Positions 24,066-35,194 of a stretch of 64,000 nt of DNA are shown here, one piece after another. The DNA comes from Stropharia rugosoannulata (taxonomy: Eukaryota; Basidiomycota; Agaricomycetes; Agaricales; Strophariaceae). Made by a program: the position numbers and the translations under genes. The stretch's first letter is position 1, and each line of letters begins with the position of its first letter. The stretch lies in assembly GCA_028532985.1 (NCBI GenBank), contig JANCIK010000001.1, positions 1,054,001 to 1,118,000 on the forward strand, written 5' to 3'. The notes under the pieces were generated by a model. It saw nothing but the letters and a program-made list of their open reading frames with translations. It searched no databases and had not been told where the DNA came from.

Positions 24066-26511
24066 ATGGCATCTCAAAACACCTCTCGGAGAGCCCGCAA
24101 GCTGAAACGCAGAGTATCATCAGCACTGCCAGGATGGACGCATGGGTCACCTAAGTCACTGGCTTCGGCTCCGTCTCCACTGACTGGAAAGACCTCGTTA
24201 AGCCGTTCTCCACGAAGTGCTGCTGCGCAAAGTTTGCAGCGACCACACCTGACCGACGGCTCCGATTATGAGGACTATCACCAGGAAGCGACGACTGCAG
24301 AAACCCGTGGGCGCTCTAGATCTTTGACAAGAGACATCTTTCAGAATAGACCACCTCCGACTGCTTATGCTTCATTACCACCTACTCCGATCCAGCCCTC
24401 TCGGCCGTTTTCACCACCTACACCCGTCTCTCCCATTTCACCAACCTTGAACTTTGAAGACTCGCCATCTGTACATCACCAGCCGGAACCTATTGATGCA
24501 CCTTTTTCTTTATGGGATTATCTGCGAGAGGAACTGTTGGCTACGGACTTCGATTCGCATCAAGAGTTGAAGTGGGAACGAGTAAGCAACTTCCTCAGCA
24601 TTCCTCTGGCTATGGAAAAGGTATGTAACATCCTATACCTTGAGATCGTCTTCATTCCATGGAAATATCAAAGATTATAGGTTTTGGATTTGTTCTGTGT
24701 TTCGATTCCTTCCTCTATACCTTCACTATTCTCCCTATACGCTTCACACTGGCGCTGTTCCCATTTATCACTAATATCTTCAGACGAGCTCCTCCTCCAC
24801 TCCCGCCTTCGCAGAAGGCCGATCTTCTGCGTGCGCTACTACTCATGATCTCTCTTCTCATCCTCAACCCTCTTACGGACGCAAGTAAAATATACCACAC
24901 TATTCGAGGCCAGGAGACGATTAAGCTCTATGTAATTTTTAATGCTCTTGAGGTATGCTGTACGACATGCTGTTTCATCTGGTAATCTTACAGAAGGATA
25001 TTTACAGATTGCAGACCGCCTTTGCGCTTCAATTGGCCAAGATATCCTGGATTGTTTATTTTCCCGATCCACTCTTGAGCCGCTGTCACGAAGAAGTCCA
25101 GTTTCAAGCCGTACTTTGAAACCTTTCTTCTTCTTCCTACTTGCTCTGGCATATACAGGTTCTTTTTTATGCCCTGTAAATTTGCTGCGTTTTCTAACGC
25201 GCTCTTTCTTAGTTGCCCATGCTTTGGTTATGGTTTACCAGCTAATATCGCTCAACGTCGCCGTGAACTCTTACGATCATGCTTTACTAACGCTTTTGGT
25301 CTCCAATCAGTTTGTCGAAATCAAAGGCAGCGTCTTTAAAAAGTTTGAGAAGGACAGCCTCTTCCAGATTACTTGTGCTGGTGGGTGATTCGCTTTTCCT
25401 TACAAAATTTGGAATTTTCCCTACATATTATGTCCATGTCTTCAGATATCGTCGAAAGATTTACGCTGTCTCTTATGTTGGGCATTGTGGCATTCCGGAA
25501 TCTGATCGAGCTGAGTGGGAGTGAATTTGACTTTACTAGTGGGTTCGTGTTGCCCAAGAGCTTCGGATGGGTTCGCGGGAATAATATTCTTTGGACGATA
25601 TCATATGTGAGTCTTGTTTTCTGTTTTACGTTATCGCACTCATCTAGCAGTAGCCAGTATTGACTGTCATGGTATCGGAAATGCTCGTCGATTGGCTGAA
25701 ACACGCATTCATCACAAAGTTTAATCACATTCGACCCTCTGTTTATCAACGTTATGTAGATGTTCTCTGTCGCGATCTAGCCAGTATGAGCGCCTTCGGC
25801 AGACGGGGTGCCAGAAAGGTGATCTATTACATATCTTTACACCCGCTATTCTAACGAACCTTCTAGCATTCGTATGTTGACCAGTCTCCACTTGTCGCAC
25901 GGCGACTGGGTTTTGCGTCACTTCCACTCGCGGTCCTTGTTATTCTGGTTGGTTCTCAATCGATCAATTTAATGTTTTCCTCCAGCTCCAATTTCGCTTC
26001 CCCGTGGACCTGGACCATAAGATCATTGAGTAATGCTGAGATCTTGCACTATCTGACTTGGGGTGTCATGGGAGTTTTGTTCTGGTTGTGGTACGGGCTC
26101 ACGCGTTTGTGCATCGGAGGTGTCAATGCTAACTGCGCATTTATTAGCTTCATGTGCATCAAAATCATCATCGGCGTCAATTTACTCAGCTATGCTACCC
26201 GACGTCGAGCCGGTATGGAGGAACGTGAAGCAGCGGATGCTGTGAACGACTTTAGCAGGGATCCCATCGGCGAAGGAAAGGAAGAGCAGGTAGGCCCGGC
26301 GACCTTGTTTTAGCAATACTTACTCATCTAATGTCATATGCTATTTCAGCTGTACAACAAAAAACTCAAGACACTGCTGGGGAACGATGAAGACGACGCG
26401 CCTCATACTTCAGAAATGGGGGAGAATAAGCCCGGAGAACACGAGAAGAAGAAGGGCAGAGTGAAGTTGGAGGACCTCACACGATACACAATGGTGAAAC
26501 GCATATGGTAA
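24066..26511 (+). CDS. TAPT1/Emp65-family ER membrane protein
   Basis: Member of the TAPT1 (DUF747) family, which includes yeast Emp65, an ER membrane protein of the SLP-EMP65 folding-guard complex. About 650 residues. The N-terminal 150 residues are basic then Ser/Pro-rich and disordered. The family core starts with SLWDYLREELLATDFDSHQE and KWERVSNFLSIPLAMEK. It continues after splicing with FCFDSFLYTFTILPIR-like helices, YLNPLTDASKIYH, the signature ETIKLYVIFNALEIADRL, DILDCLFS, VSNQFVEIKGSVFKK and CADIVERFTLSLML, then several more helices. The C-terminus is charged (KLEDLTRYTMVKRIW). The start at 24066 was preferred to an in-frame upstream ATG because the 52 extra residues look non-coding. 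The cytosolic tail has a KKKGR motif. Frame intact. Confidence 0.9.
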
Positions 26512-27394
26512 CTGCTCTCAGAGGGTGTGGTTCATCTACTCCACTCGTCTACTCAACGTCTACTCCATCTTTGTGTGTAGTTTCTATTCAGTACGTTTCT
26601 CAGAATTATTTAGAAGGCGTTGCAATCTACTTAATAAGGTATCTCACCCAAGCTCTTAACTCCGTCGATTATCCATGCCTATGTGATGCTACTTCTGCGC
26701 AGTGTAAGGTCAAAACCGTGCGAATGCCTTGAATAGAGTGTCGGTCTTCTCCAGAACGCGTCTCGAGAACAGGAATCCCGATTGTTCCTCGTTGAGCCAT
26801 TTAGCTGCATTTATCTATTTATGCTGTTTACATCCAAACAAGAAGACAACCCTAGCCACGCTCTCGAGGCTGTAAATACCCGGCGGCATTTCACACGATG
26901 TCACTTGAAGCAAACCACTATCGACTCGCGGCAAGTACCCGCTGGTTGCTCTTGGCCCCGTCTTGAGGCTTAATGCAGCTATGTACTACAGATGCTATTA
27001 AAGGTGAAGCAAAACACCTACTAGACCCGCTCTTTGCTGTGCTATCACTGGGAGCGTCCGGGTACCCACCGGCAGAACGCCCACAAAACATTCCCGTCTT
27101 TTCGTATGGACATGTCTGCGAAAATCCACGCCCATTGCGACATCTTACCGATCCCGAGGCCACAACACTCCATCGACCGTGATTTTCTCATGCAGTGGCT
27201 ATTCCATCGCCTGCCGTTAGGAGAAGGGCCTGAGAACGCCTGGGGCTGTATCCATTCTACTGGCACAGGAAGATGTTCCCAACACGCCTTGCGTCCGCAG
27301 CAAATCCGGTAATATCTGGCGAGCGCATCCAACCCAGGCCTCGATATTATTGGGCACACGCACCAAATTCACCTCTGGTCCTCCCCTTTCTATT
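26512..27394. other. intergenic region without recognised gene
   Basis: 883 bp between two plus-strand genes. Only short overlapping frames on both strands, none with recognisable content. Should include the promoter of the single-TM protein. Confidence 0.35.
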
Positions 27395-28627
27395 ATGTTG
27401 TCCACGACTGCCATGTTCAACCCAGGACTAGCGTTTGCCACCCTCGTCGTCCAGTTTGTTACGGCCAGAGCATCCCCAGTCCCTGCGTAAGTCTCTTTAT
27501 GAATGCATTCGCAATCCGTCCTCATATCCTTTTGTGTAGCCTTGACCGGGAATGTTTTGATTGCGACGATAGTATTATTGCCGACAGTCTAGTCGTTGAT
27601 ATACCAGCCATTTATCGGCGTCGGATGGGCGGAGGTGAGGGCTGCGAGTCCAATGGAGAGCACTGTTCTAGTGCAACGGGTATGCCATCGTCAAGTCCCA
27701 CTGGGGTGGCTAGCCCTACCACCGGAATAAGTAACAGTACCACTCCGGCGATGACGAACACAAGCGCTCCTACTTCAGGCACTCCAACTAGCAGCTCGAC
27801 ATCTTCATCGCAAACATCAGTCCAAACGTCCGTCGCAATAATCCATGACAGGATGAGTATCTCCACAGGTGGTATCATTGGGACAGCTTTCGGTGCATGT
27901 GAGTATTGTCGCTTTAAGATGTATACTTTGCTGGCCTTTAAATTGACATACAATATGAATAGTTGTTCTGGTGGTAGCAACGTTAATTATATCCGCAATT
28001 CTTTACCGCAGGTGGAAGAGGTCACACAATAATGCTCAAAGTTCATCGAATGCCAAGTATGAGGACGATTCACCACCAAAATTCGGGACGTTATATCCTC
28101 CAACGGAAATGTCGCAAACCGACTCGAGCCCACTTGTTGCCTTGGCACTTGCTACTAGGATGGCGTCTGCTCCTCGACATGATTCTACACCCCCCTCGAC
28201 CACTGGGTCTACTTCGCCACTCATAGGACCTGCTTCTTTGAACCACTCTCTCAGCATCACGAGCTCTTCCAACAGGCGAACATCCCTCAGTTACACTGAC
28301 GGTGGTTCAAGTCACGAACGCCTCCAACACATCCAAGAAATGCAAGCAGCATCTCCTATGTACGGTAGCGAGTATCAAGCTTCGCCGAGAAGTGATGCCT
28401 CCGGTGGATTGGCTGCGATAATTCTAGGATCTACAACCCCAAACTCTCCGCAAATTGAACCTTCAGACTCAAATCTGGTGCGAGCGATGACAGCGTATCA
28501 AAAGTCTTTGGAAGCCGATGACCGCAAGAGTGCCCAGAGCGGGGCATCTACTAGTAACGATGCTACCAAACAAGAAGAACAAGATATTACGGAAAGTCAG
28601 GATCCCCCACCGAGATATGACGCTTAA
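27395..28627 (+). CDS. secreted-pathway single-TM protein with Ser/Thr ectodomain and PPxY tail
   Basis: About 380 residues in three exons. Start at 27395 (a second in-frame ATG is at 27413). The N-terminus is a signal peptide (FNPGLAFATLVVQFVTARA). The ectodomain contains a short Cys-bearing part (CFDCDDS, CESNGEHC) and then about 70 Ser/Thr/Pro-rich residues suited to O-mannosylation. One transmembrane segment (GGIIGTAFGA, intron at about 27900, then FVLVVATLIISAILY) is followed by the stop-transfer RRWKRSH. The cytoplasmic tail of about 200 residues is disordered and ends in DPPPRYDA, a PPxY motif of the type bound by WW-domain ubiquitin ligases such as Rsp5. This layout is widespread in Agaricomycetes and is like Mid2/Wsc wall sensors; no family assignment is certain. 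It is convergent with SPO11. Confidence 0.75.
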
Positions 28628-28871
28628 TTGTGGTTGTTGTATGCGTGATAACCGTGGTGCGCAGTTTCAGCACCGCACTCGAATCGACTTACTGACTCGA
28701 CCTTAAGGTGCTGATGTAGTGGCTTGCAAATATCGTTGAATGGATTCAATTGCCAATTTAGTGACTAGCGGCCGATGCAACACAAGCGCTTATCTTGGAT
28801 GCTAAATATCGAATCAGCAGACTATGCGGAGGACTATCCTTTTCTATGTCGTTGATGACAGATGAAGATGG
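28628..28871. other. convergent spacer between single-TM gene and SPO11
   Basis: 244 bp, holding both 3' ends. Nothing else is visible. Confidence 0.35.
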
Positions 28872-31002
28872 TCAGCTTCGAATGGACTGGAGGGAGCAGC
28901 ATGTGTGTAACAGCGACTTACCATTGGAAGACGGGTCCTGTTCGCGATTATTATCTCCGACGTCTCCGCTGCGGGTTGAAAGAATCTCAATCTCAGCTTT
29001 TCGGCGGCTATGTAACATGTACTGCAACTCTTTGCTAGATAATGGCATGAATCACATATGAAGTCGTAGCAATGAAATGCAGCGCACCGCCATCTCCGAG
29101 GAAGAGGACTACGGCGATCCCGTAGAAGCGAATAGGCCTGAGCAAAACGTTACAAATTAAGTACCATGTATGAGAATTTAGTGCCACCTTTTTCTCGTCA
29201 TATACACTTATTGGCAGCAGCGTGTCTTTCTCTACGCCGAGTCTATTCAGAAGGGATTAGATGCGCAGTATGGGTTTCGTAATAAAAAGGAGACCGTCAT
29301 TTACCCTTCCAGTTCACTGGTTCGAATGCCCAACCATCTGATTCTGTCTGCGGCCAGCTTGCTGCTTTCATGTTGCATGCTTTGACTTCCATATTTATAC
29401 ACGGACAGGATGTCTAAACCATAAGGGTCGCCATCGACAAGAGCCATTATAGGTATTCTGACTTCATAGTAAGCCTTCTGGCGAAGGTGCACTGTACGAA
29501 CCACTTTTACCTTGGGGGCAAAGCGTCAGATAGAGACCTCACCATGTGTCTTGTCACGACATCGGGGTATCCTTTGCCCTACAAAAAATAAGTCATGCTG
29601 CGACAATTCAAATAATACTGACAGTAATCATAATTCCTGCGCCAGGCATAGATTTGTGAGTACAGATTTGAAGACGACACAGAGTCTGAAAGACGGCCTG
29701 AAAGATATTCTCCATAAGTGCTGTTTGGAATAGGTGAATCATGTTGCGAACTTCTTTCTCTATTACAAGGACCCAAGATACGGAGTCACAAACGCTAAAA
29801 GTTTCGACATCCTCTCCTGAAGGTATAAGCGACCCCTTGATCACTCATTCAGTTACAACGATCAGTGGTAAAAATACAACACCGACTTCAGTGTCGTTAC
29901 AATGTATGATTTCCCCCGACAACAGGGTTATTGTAAGACCAGAGCCGCATATAAGACCTTTCGAAGAGGCCCTCTGTTCCCATGTGAGATCATTAAGTAT
30001 CTCATAGAGTCTATCCAGAATAATTTACTTACAATGTTGAGATCTGATCTTTCGAAATCGAAGGAGGCCGCGATATCATCAACCAGCTATAAATCTGCAG
30101 TGAGGACTCAGACAACAAGCACATCACGACCTTACTGTATCTACTACTTTCTGCTTCTTGAACAATGAAACGTCCCGATAGTATATATCTCTGATAGCAT
30201 TTATTGTTTAGCTAGTATTTAGCTTAGAATGTAAAGGACTACTTACCGTTTGGTTACAGGCACGCCACTTATGATAGCCTCGTGCGCAAGATCGAGCACT
30301 TTGAACAATTGGGCTAATCGAGTTGCTAGATTAGCATATAGTCGCATATACCGACACCTTGTTGACACCGACCGAAACATTTGGCACTACCAGTTGTGCT
30401 TTTCTTCGGAAATCGAAGGATCTTCCTCCCAGTCCTACAAGAGAGTATCGTGTCAACCAGAGCTATTCTGCAAAATCAGCCTTACCCATCGACAACTGAT
30501 TTCCTTCTGTCAGCCAATGGGATTGTTATCTTGAAATGTGCCTTCTTAGATAATTCCGCAGAATCTTCAGACTGGCTAGAGAGACTAGATACATCCTCTG
30601 AGCGTCCAGGAAGTGCAAGTTGCTTCAAGAACAGAAGAGCAAGATGTTCAATTTTCCTGAGAACGGCTGAAGAGGAAGCATCACTGAAAGAGAGGTTAGC
30701 CTGGTAACTAATTTTACTTGGTTACTTTACTCCTCAGCTTCCTCTGTATCGCTTTCAGAAGTTGACACTTGTGTTGGATCCATGTCGTCCTCATTTGCAT
30801 CACTATCATCTGTATGTATATCGAAATCGTCGAAAGTGGGATCGACACAGAGCAGTCCTTCTTCCAATGTATCATCGCGGTTGTGTTCTTCAAGGTCCAT
30901 GAAGAAGTCCATTTCTTCATCTGAGTTTATTTGGAATAGATCTAGTTCATTGTCGGAGACTTCTGAAAAGAAAATTGAATGGTTTGGAGAAGATATATGC
31001 AT
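28872..31002 (-). CDS. SPO11: Spo11, meiotic double-strand-break topoisomerase VI A-like protein
   Basis: Makes the DNA breaks that start meiotic recombination. The gene is broken into about a dozen small exons. Exon 1 (31002-30728) encodes an acidic N-terminal extension of about 90 residues (many D/E). Next comes VLRKIEHLALLFLKQLA, then RLAQLFKVLDLAHEAI and PVTKR. The catalytic region DIYYRDVSLFKKQKVV is intact, with the Tyr pair that carries the nucleophile. It is followed by LVDDIAASFDFERSDLNI, RASSKGLICGSG, SLIPSGEDV, SWVLVIEKE, AVFQTLCRL, SMPGAGIMIT and the Toprim motif IMALVDGDPYGLDILSVYK. The end reads LLPISVYDEKK, then RWRKELQYMLHSRRKAEIEIL after an intron ending near 29028. The stop at 28872 assumes no splice in the last 60 bases. 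I found no disabling change. Confidence 0.9.
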
Positions 31003-31394
31003 TGTTTAGGACGATTTATGGATGATTAAACGACATTCAATCCGCATTGGAAGAGTAGTGTGGTCGAGTAGAAAGAGGTAGAAAGAGAAAGAGACGTATT
31101 CAAAAACCAAGACAATTGGATTATTGTAGGGGACGGGAGAGCTTTGTAAACGTGAAGATGGTCAATGATGAACAGGGTTCAAGCCTTGGACAGCATCAAC
31201 TTGGTGTTCCGAGCCGAGGTCCGAGACAAACAAAGTACAAAATTAGGCCAAATAGAACAGATAGGCGCCCAAAAGTAGGTGTTGAATATTGGATAGCATA
31301 TTGAAGCTACACGGTAACTACTAGACGATACAAAACGTTACAAGTTCGATTACCATACTAAAGACAAAGTGACGCGACATGTTCAGAAAAGTAA
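31003..31394. other. spacer between SPO11 and peptidase gene
   Basis: 392 bp between two minus-strand genes: SPO11 promoter plus 3' UTR of the peptidase. No gene seen. Confidence 0.35.
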
Positions 31395-33292
31395 TCATAT
31401 CTCTCCCGAGCATACCTGCTCAATCCACTCGACATCGCTTCTTACGGTCGTCATGTTCTTATATCCAGTGGGGGTAATGACGATGTCGTCTTCAATCCGC
31501 ACCCCACCTACGGGTTCATACTTCTTCAGAACATCTTGATTGATGTGGTTCGAATCACGAATGGGTGCAAGAAGATAAGGGGCAAAGTAGACACCCGGTT
31601 CTACGGTCTATAAAAATTCTGTTAGGCAAAGCAATGCGCAAATCGTAATCATGTTCGCGACTTACCACAACCATTCCGACTTCCAAGGGCAACCTAAGCC
31701 TGAGGTAAGTGTAGAAACTCTCATGCCCCTGGAGATGAGTCTTTGCTGTGATGGTCGGATTTACAGCAGGCTTGCTTGCACTGGGTACGTCGTGGACATC
31801 CATGCCCATAGAGTGGCCAACTCCATGGGGGAAGAATGCAGATGAAATACCCGACTGAAGAATGGCCTCCTCCGAGTTCCAAGAGCCAGATCCAGGTGAG
31901 TTCGGCGATTTGAAGATGCCCAACTTCTGGAAGCCCCTGATAAGTACACGATGGCAGAGAAGTTGCACTTCGTCCCAGTGGAGGCCTGGTTTTATAATCT
32001 CAAACGATTCCTATTCATAAGAACGGGATTAACGCCACTCCCTCAAAATTGTCAGATGAAGAATACACACTTTTTGCATCTCCAGAACGAGTTCGTATAT
32101 TGCACGCGCTTCCGGGGAAAACTTTCCCCCGTTTCCGATTGGCATAGTGCGAGTGATATCGGAAGCATAGTTGTTCCACTCACAACCAGCATCAATGAGA
32201 AGGACTTGGGGGACAAAGCCGTCTGCGTGACCATGGGCAAGTGCATTCTTGTTTACATGATCGTGGGGTTTGACAGGACCCCAAGCGAACTCTTTGTCAT
32301 TGCAGCAGTAATGAAGAGTTGAGGCACGAGTGCTCGCAGCGACTATAGGCAGATATGCCTGATGAGTGGACCTTGAAATCCGTATTAGAGGTGACTTAGA
32401 GTGAACATGCCGCACAACTCACCCCTCTCTCCTGCACGACGCCACGAAGATAGCTTCTGCTTCGTCCTCTTTCTCAATAAGCCATTCCCCGGGCAAGAAC
32501 GGCCTATTCACACCAGCACCAGCACCAGCCTGTATTTTGCCCTTCACTGCGGCACCCAGAACCCTCATGACTACTTCATGAGCCCGACAGCTAATTTCAT
32601 TCGCCTTGTTGATTTCAGATATTTCGTAGTCGTCTTTGATCAAGCGAGCTTGATGAAGCGCTGAGAGTAGATACAGGTCTGTTATGGCTCCATCTGCGCC
32701 TAAGATTTGCTCAGCGTACTGCGAGGGTAAAGTAGGAAAGAGAGGCGAATTCCTGGGTAGTGTATGGAACAAAGCATCTGGGAGCGCCTTGATGAGTTTG
32801 TCGATAGCTGCCTGAAGAGCTGGCGGGTGGTCGATCGTTGTCAGATCATGGGTTACTTTGAACTCATCGACAGATGGAGGTGGTACCGACCACATCATAT
32901 CTTCCAACTCTGCCTTTGGAATGAACAGTTCGATAGAAGGGTTGATGTCAAGAGAAGTTCCAGGCTGATATGCTACCAGCAGGAAACTAGAAGGTACCGC
33001 ACATTCCGTCAGGTAGTAAAAGTTGGATTCTTGGCGGAAAATAAGTTCCCGGTCTGTGTCATTCCGGAAAGCCACTTCTCCTCCAGCCATAAGCAGGACT
33101 TGAGGCTGTTGCATACAGAATTAGAAACAGTGCTCAGCTTCTACACCGTAGTAAATTTGACCTTGGTGCGCTCGGATTCAGGGAGAAGTTTTGCAAGGTG
33201 TTCACATGTCTTCAGGACATGGCTCTTTGCTACAGCACAAATGACGCGATGTATCAACTAGTTAGATGATGTTACTGACCAGGATAAACCAT
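31395..33292 (-). CDS. M24 metallopeptidase, Xaa-Pro aminopeptidase/prolidase
   Basis: Cytosolic-type peptidase releasing residues next to proline. The tiny first exon (33292, MVYPG) is followed by [14 protein letters not shown]. The aminopeptidase-P N-terminal domain has [29 protein letters not shown] and [12 protein letters not shown]. The catalytic pita-bread domain has the metal ligands in [34 protein letters not shown], a VEPG-type Glu after MVV, and [12 protein letters not shown]. The C-terminus is short (VEWIEQ then a stop at 31395). All expected ligand motifs (Asp, Asp, His, Glu, Glu) are visible. About 500 residues, seven or so introns. It shares a 225-bp divergent promoter with the HIT-zinc-finger gene. 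Confidence 0.9.
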
Positions 33293-33517
33293 GGCGTCGC
33301 TCTTCGAGATTACAATGATGGAAACAGATGAATGAAGAGATATGATGCGGCCTGATGCGCCAGTTTGGCAATGGCAAATGCCGAGCACATCGTTTGACCA
33401 CTGACTGTCGTTTTGAACCCATCATCCTCTGGTCCTCTCGCCTAAGCTTGCCTGAAGTAACTCAGTGGGCCTCTCTCTTCCATTTAACTCTACCCCAAGC
33501 TCCCTACACCGTCCCAA

Positions 33518-34347
33518 ATGGCCCCGAAAAGCAAAAAGCCAGTCCAATGCCAGATCTGTCTGGAGCAGGATTTCAAATATACTTGTCCACAATGCCGCAT
33601 TATCTAGTGGGTATGAAGCCAACCTTGACGTCTCAGCCGACCCAGTCTTATGGGAGATATAGCTGCTCACTATCATGTTACAAAAAGCACAAAGGTATTC
33701 ATAATGATTAACTTACGAGCGCCGCTGGCGAACTTCACATTGGATTAGAGGAATCCTGCACCTTAAGCAAAGACTCGTCTTCCAAGTCACCTACTACTGA
33801 GTCGCCTCAGGGTCAAACTCCTGAGCCTATCAGTATGTCTAAAGGCGGGTCTAATCATTTTATTTGTTATTAACAGCGCCCCACAGAGCCAACCCATTCC
33901 TCGGAGGAGCCTTTAGAAGATCCTGTAGTTCTGCGACCGTTAACATCTTTGAAATGGCCATATGTTCCCGAGGAATCGGCTTTCCCTGATCCGCTGAAAA
34001 GAGATGACCCGAAGGTGGTACAGCTTCACCAATACGAGTCGATAGGTAGCTGCTCTCTCGATCGTATTTTGAGCCGTTTCTCACTCCGGTAAATGACAGC
34101 TACATCTCCTGCCGTTCGGAAGATACTGGAAGAGCATAAAAAACTCCCGGATTTACTGACCTCTATTGATAAGCTACGCGGACGAGAACGGGAAGAAGCA
34201 CTTCAAGCTGCTCTGGGTGTAACGGCTGCCGGATTAAATGATCAGCCCAGTGAGGAGATCCTTGCATTACGAGCACTCGCAGAGGCAGTAGAAGCAGCTA
34301 TCCGGGGAAAGAACCAAACTGCATTGGGGCTTAACTGGGGAGATTAG
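33518..34347 (+). CDS. HIT-type zinc finger protein, ZNHIT3/Hit1-like
   Basis: Four exons, about 215 residues. The start at 33518 opens with a basic tail, then the zf-HIT module: CQICLEQDFKYTCPQCRII, an intron, YCSLSCYKKHK, an intron, and ESC. This gives the CxxC...CxxC...CxxxC...HxxxC spacing of the family. The middle is Ser/Thr/Pro-rich; the C-terminal half is helical (VRKILEEHKKLPDLLTSIDK and REREEALQAAL), as in Hit1/ZNHIT3. That protein stabilises Rsa1/NUFIP1 in box C/D snoRNP assembly. The assignment to ZNHIT3 rather than another zf-HIT protein rests on the length and the helical tail and is likely, not certain. Frame intact. Confidence 0.85.
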
Positions 34348-35194
34348 GAATGAGGTGCGCTATTGATAACTTGATGCATGTTGCGAGGGATTTGTTAATG
34401 AATGCCAGTTGAGGAACCTTGGTTGATCCAAGCTACCTGTCGTAGTTAATTGATTCTCTATACGAGGTCGTTGACTATCACATTCATTTTTCGTTCTAAG
34501 CTACTCGGAAATTAACGTTTCTATACTTGAACGGCTTTCTCTACTTGTGTTGTTGGCCGTCGAGCGTTCATGTAGTTCGCAGCTAGGACCCGAAGGCAAC
34601 ATCAAACGTCCAAAATGTCACCGAAAGGGTTGACTTCAGCCGGGCTTGTGGTTTGGCTAAACCACTGGTATGTTTTCGCCTCAAGCCTGTCTATTTTTTC
34701 TGTTCACGTCACCTGCGGTGAGTCGCCGTTCGGCATCAAATATGGAAGAATGGCCCTGTGATCAATCTCGTATCTGCTCTGCGCTCATTTATCTCACAGA
34801 AACTCACTTTTTACGGCGAGGTTTGTACCCTAAGTGCGATGACAATGGAGTATCGCGTCGCTTCTGCCATTTTTCCCCACAACTTGTCTGTCAAAAATTT
34901 GTGTTGGACCACATGACATCATCTCGTCAGAAATAGCTCTCGGCACGGCATAACTGACCAGTAAACTCTACAGAAACAACTACGAAGCTGATAGCAATGT
35001 GGGTCATGCTAGAGGCATAGACCGTACAAATATAATTCTTACATATCGGTCTACTCCACGCTCAACCTCCCTTAGGACAGCTTGTGCGAACATTAGCCCG
35101 ATATATGCTAGTGGTCAACGTAAGTTAAAAGGCGACGTGTCCTGCTTAGCTCCTTGATCCTTCCTATTTTGCCTGAGCCCATCCACCAAGGACA
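34348..35194. other. intergenic region upstream of MFS transporter
   Basis: 847 bp. A possible first exon starting at 34616 cannot be extended into a credible protein. A perfect inverted repeat GTGGTTT-GGCT-AAACCAC lies at 34648-34665. The rest is promoter DNA of the transporter as far as I can see. Confidence 0.35.

Noticed and set aside
29310..29340. tRNA-like GGTTCGAATGCC
   Set aside because: Lies in a coding exon of SPO11, and no cloverleaf can be drawn around it.
32764..33261. Plus-strand 165-codon frame
   Set aside because: Antisense to the well-supported Xaa-Pro peptidase.
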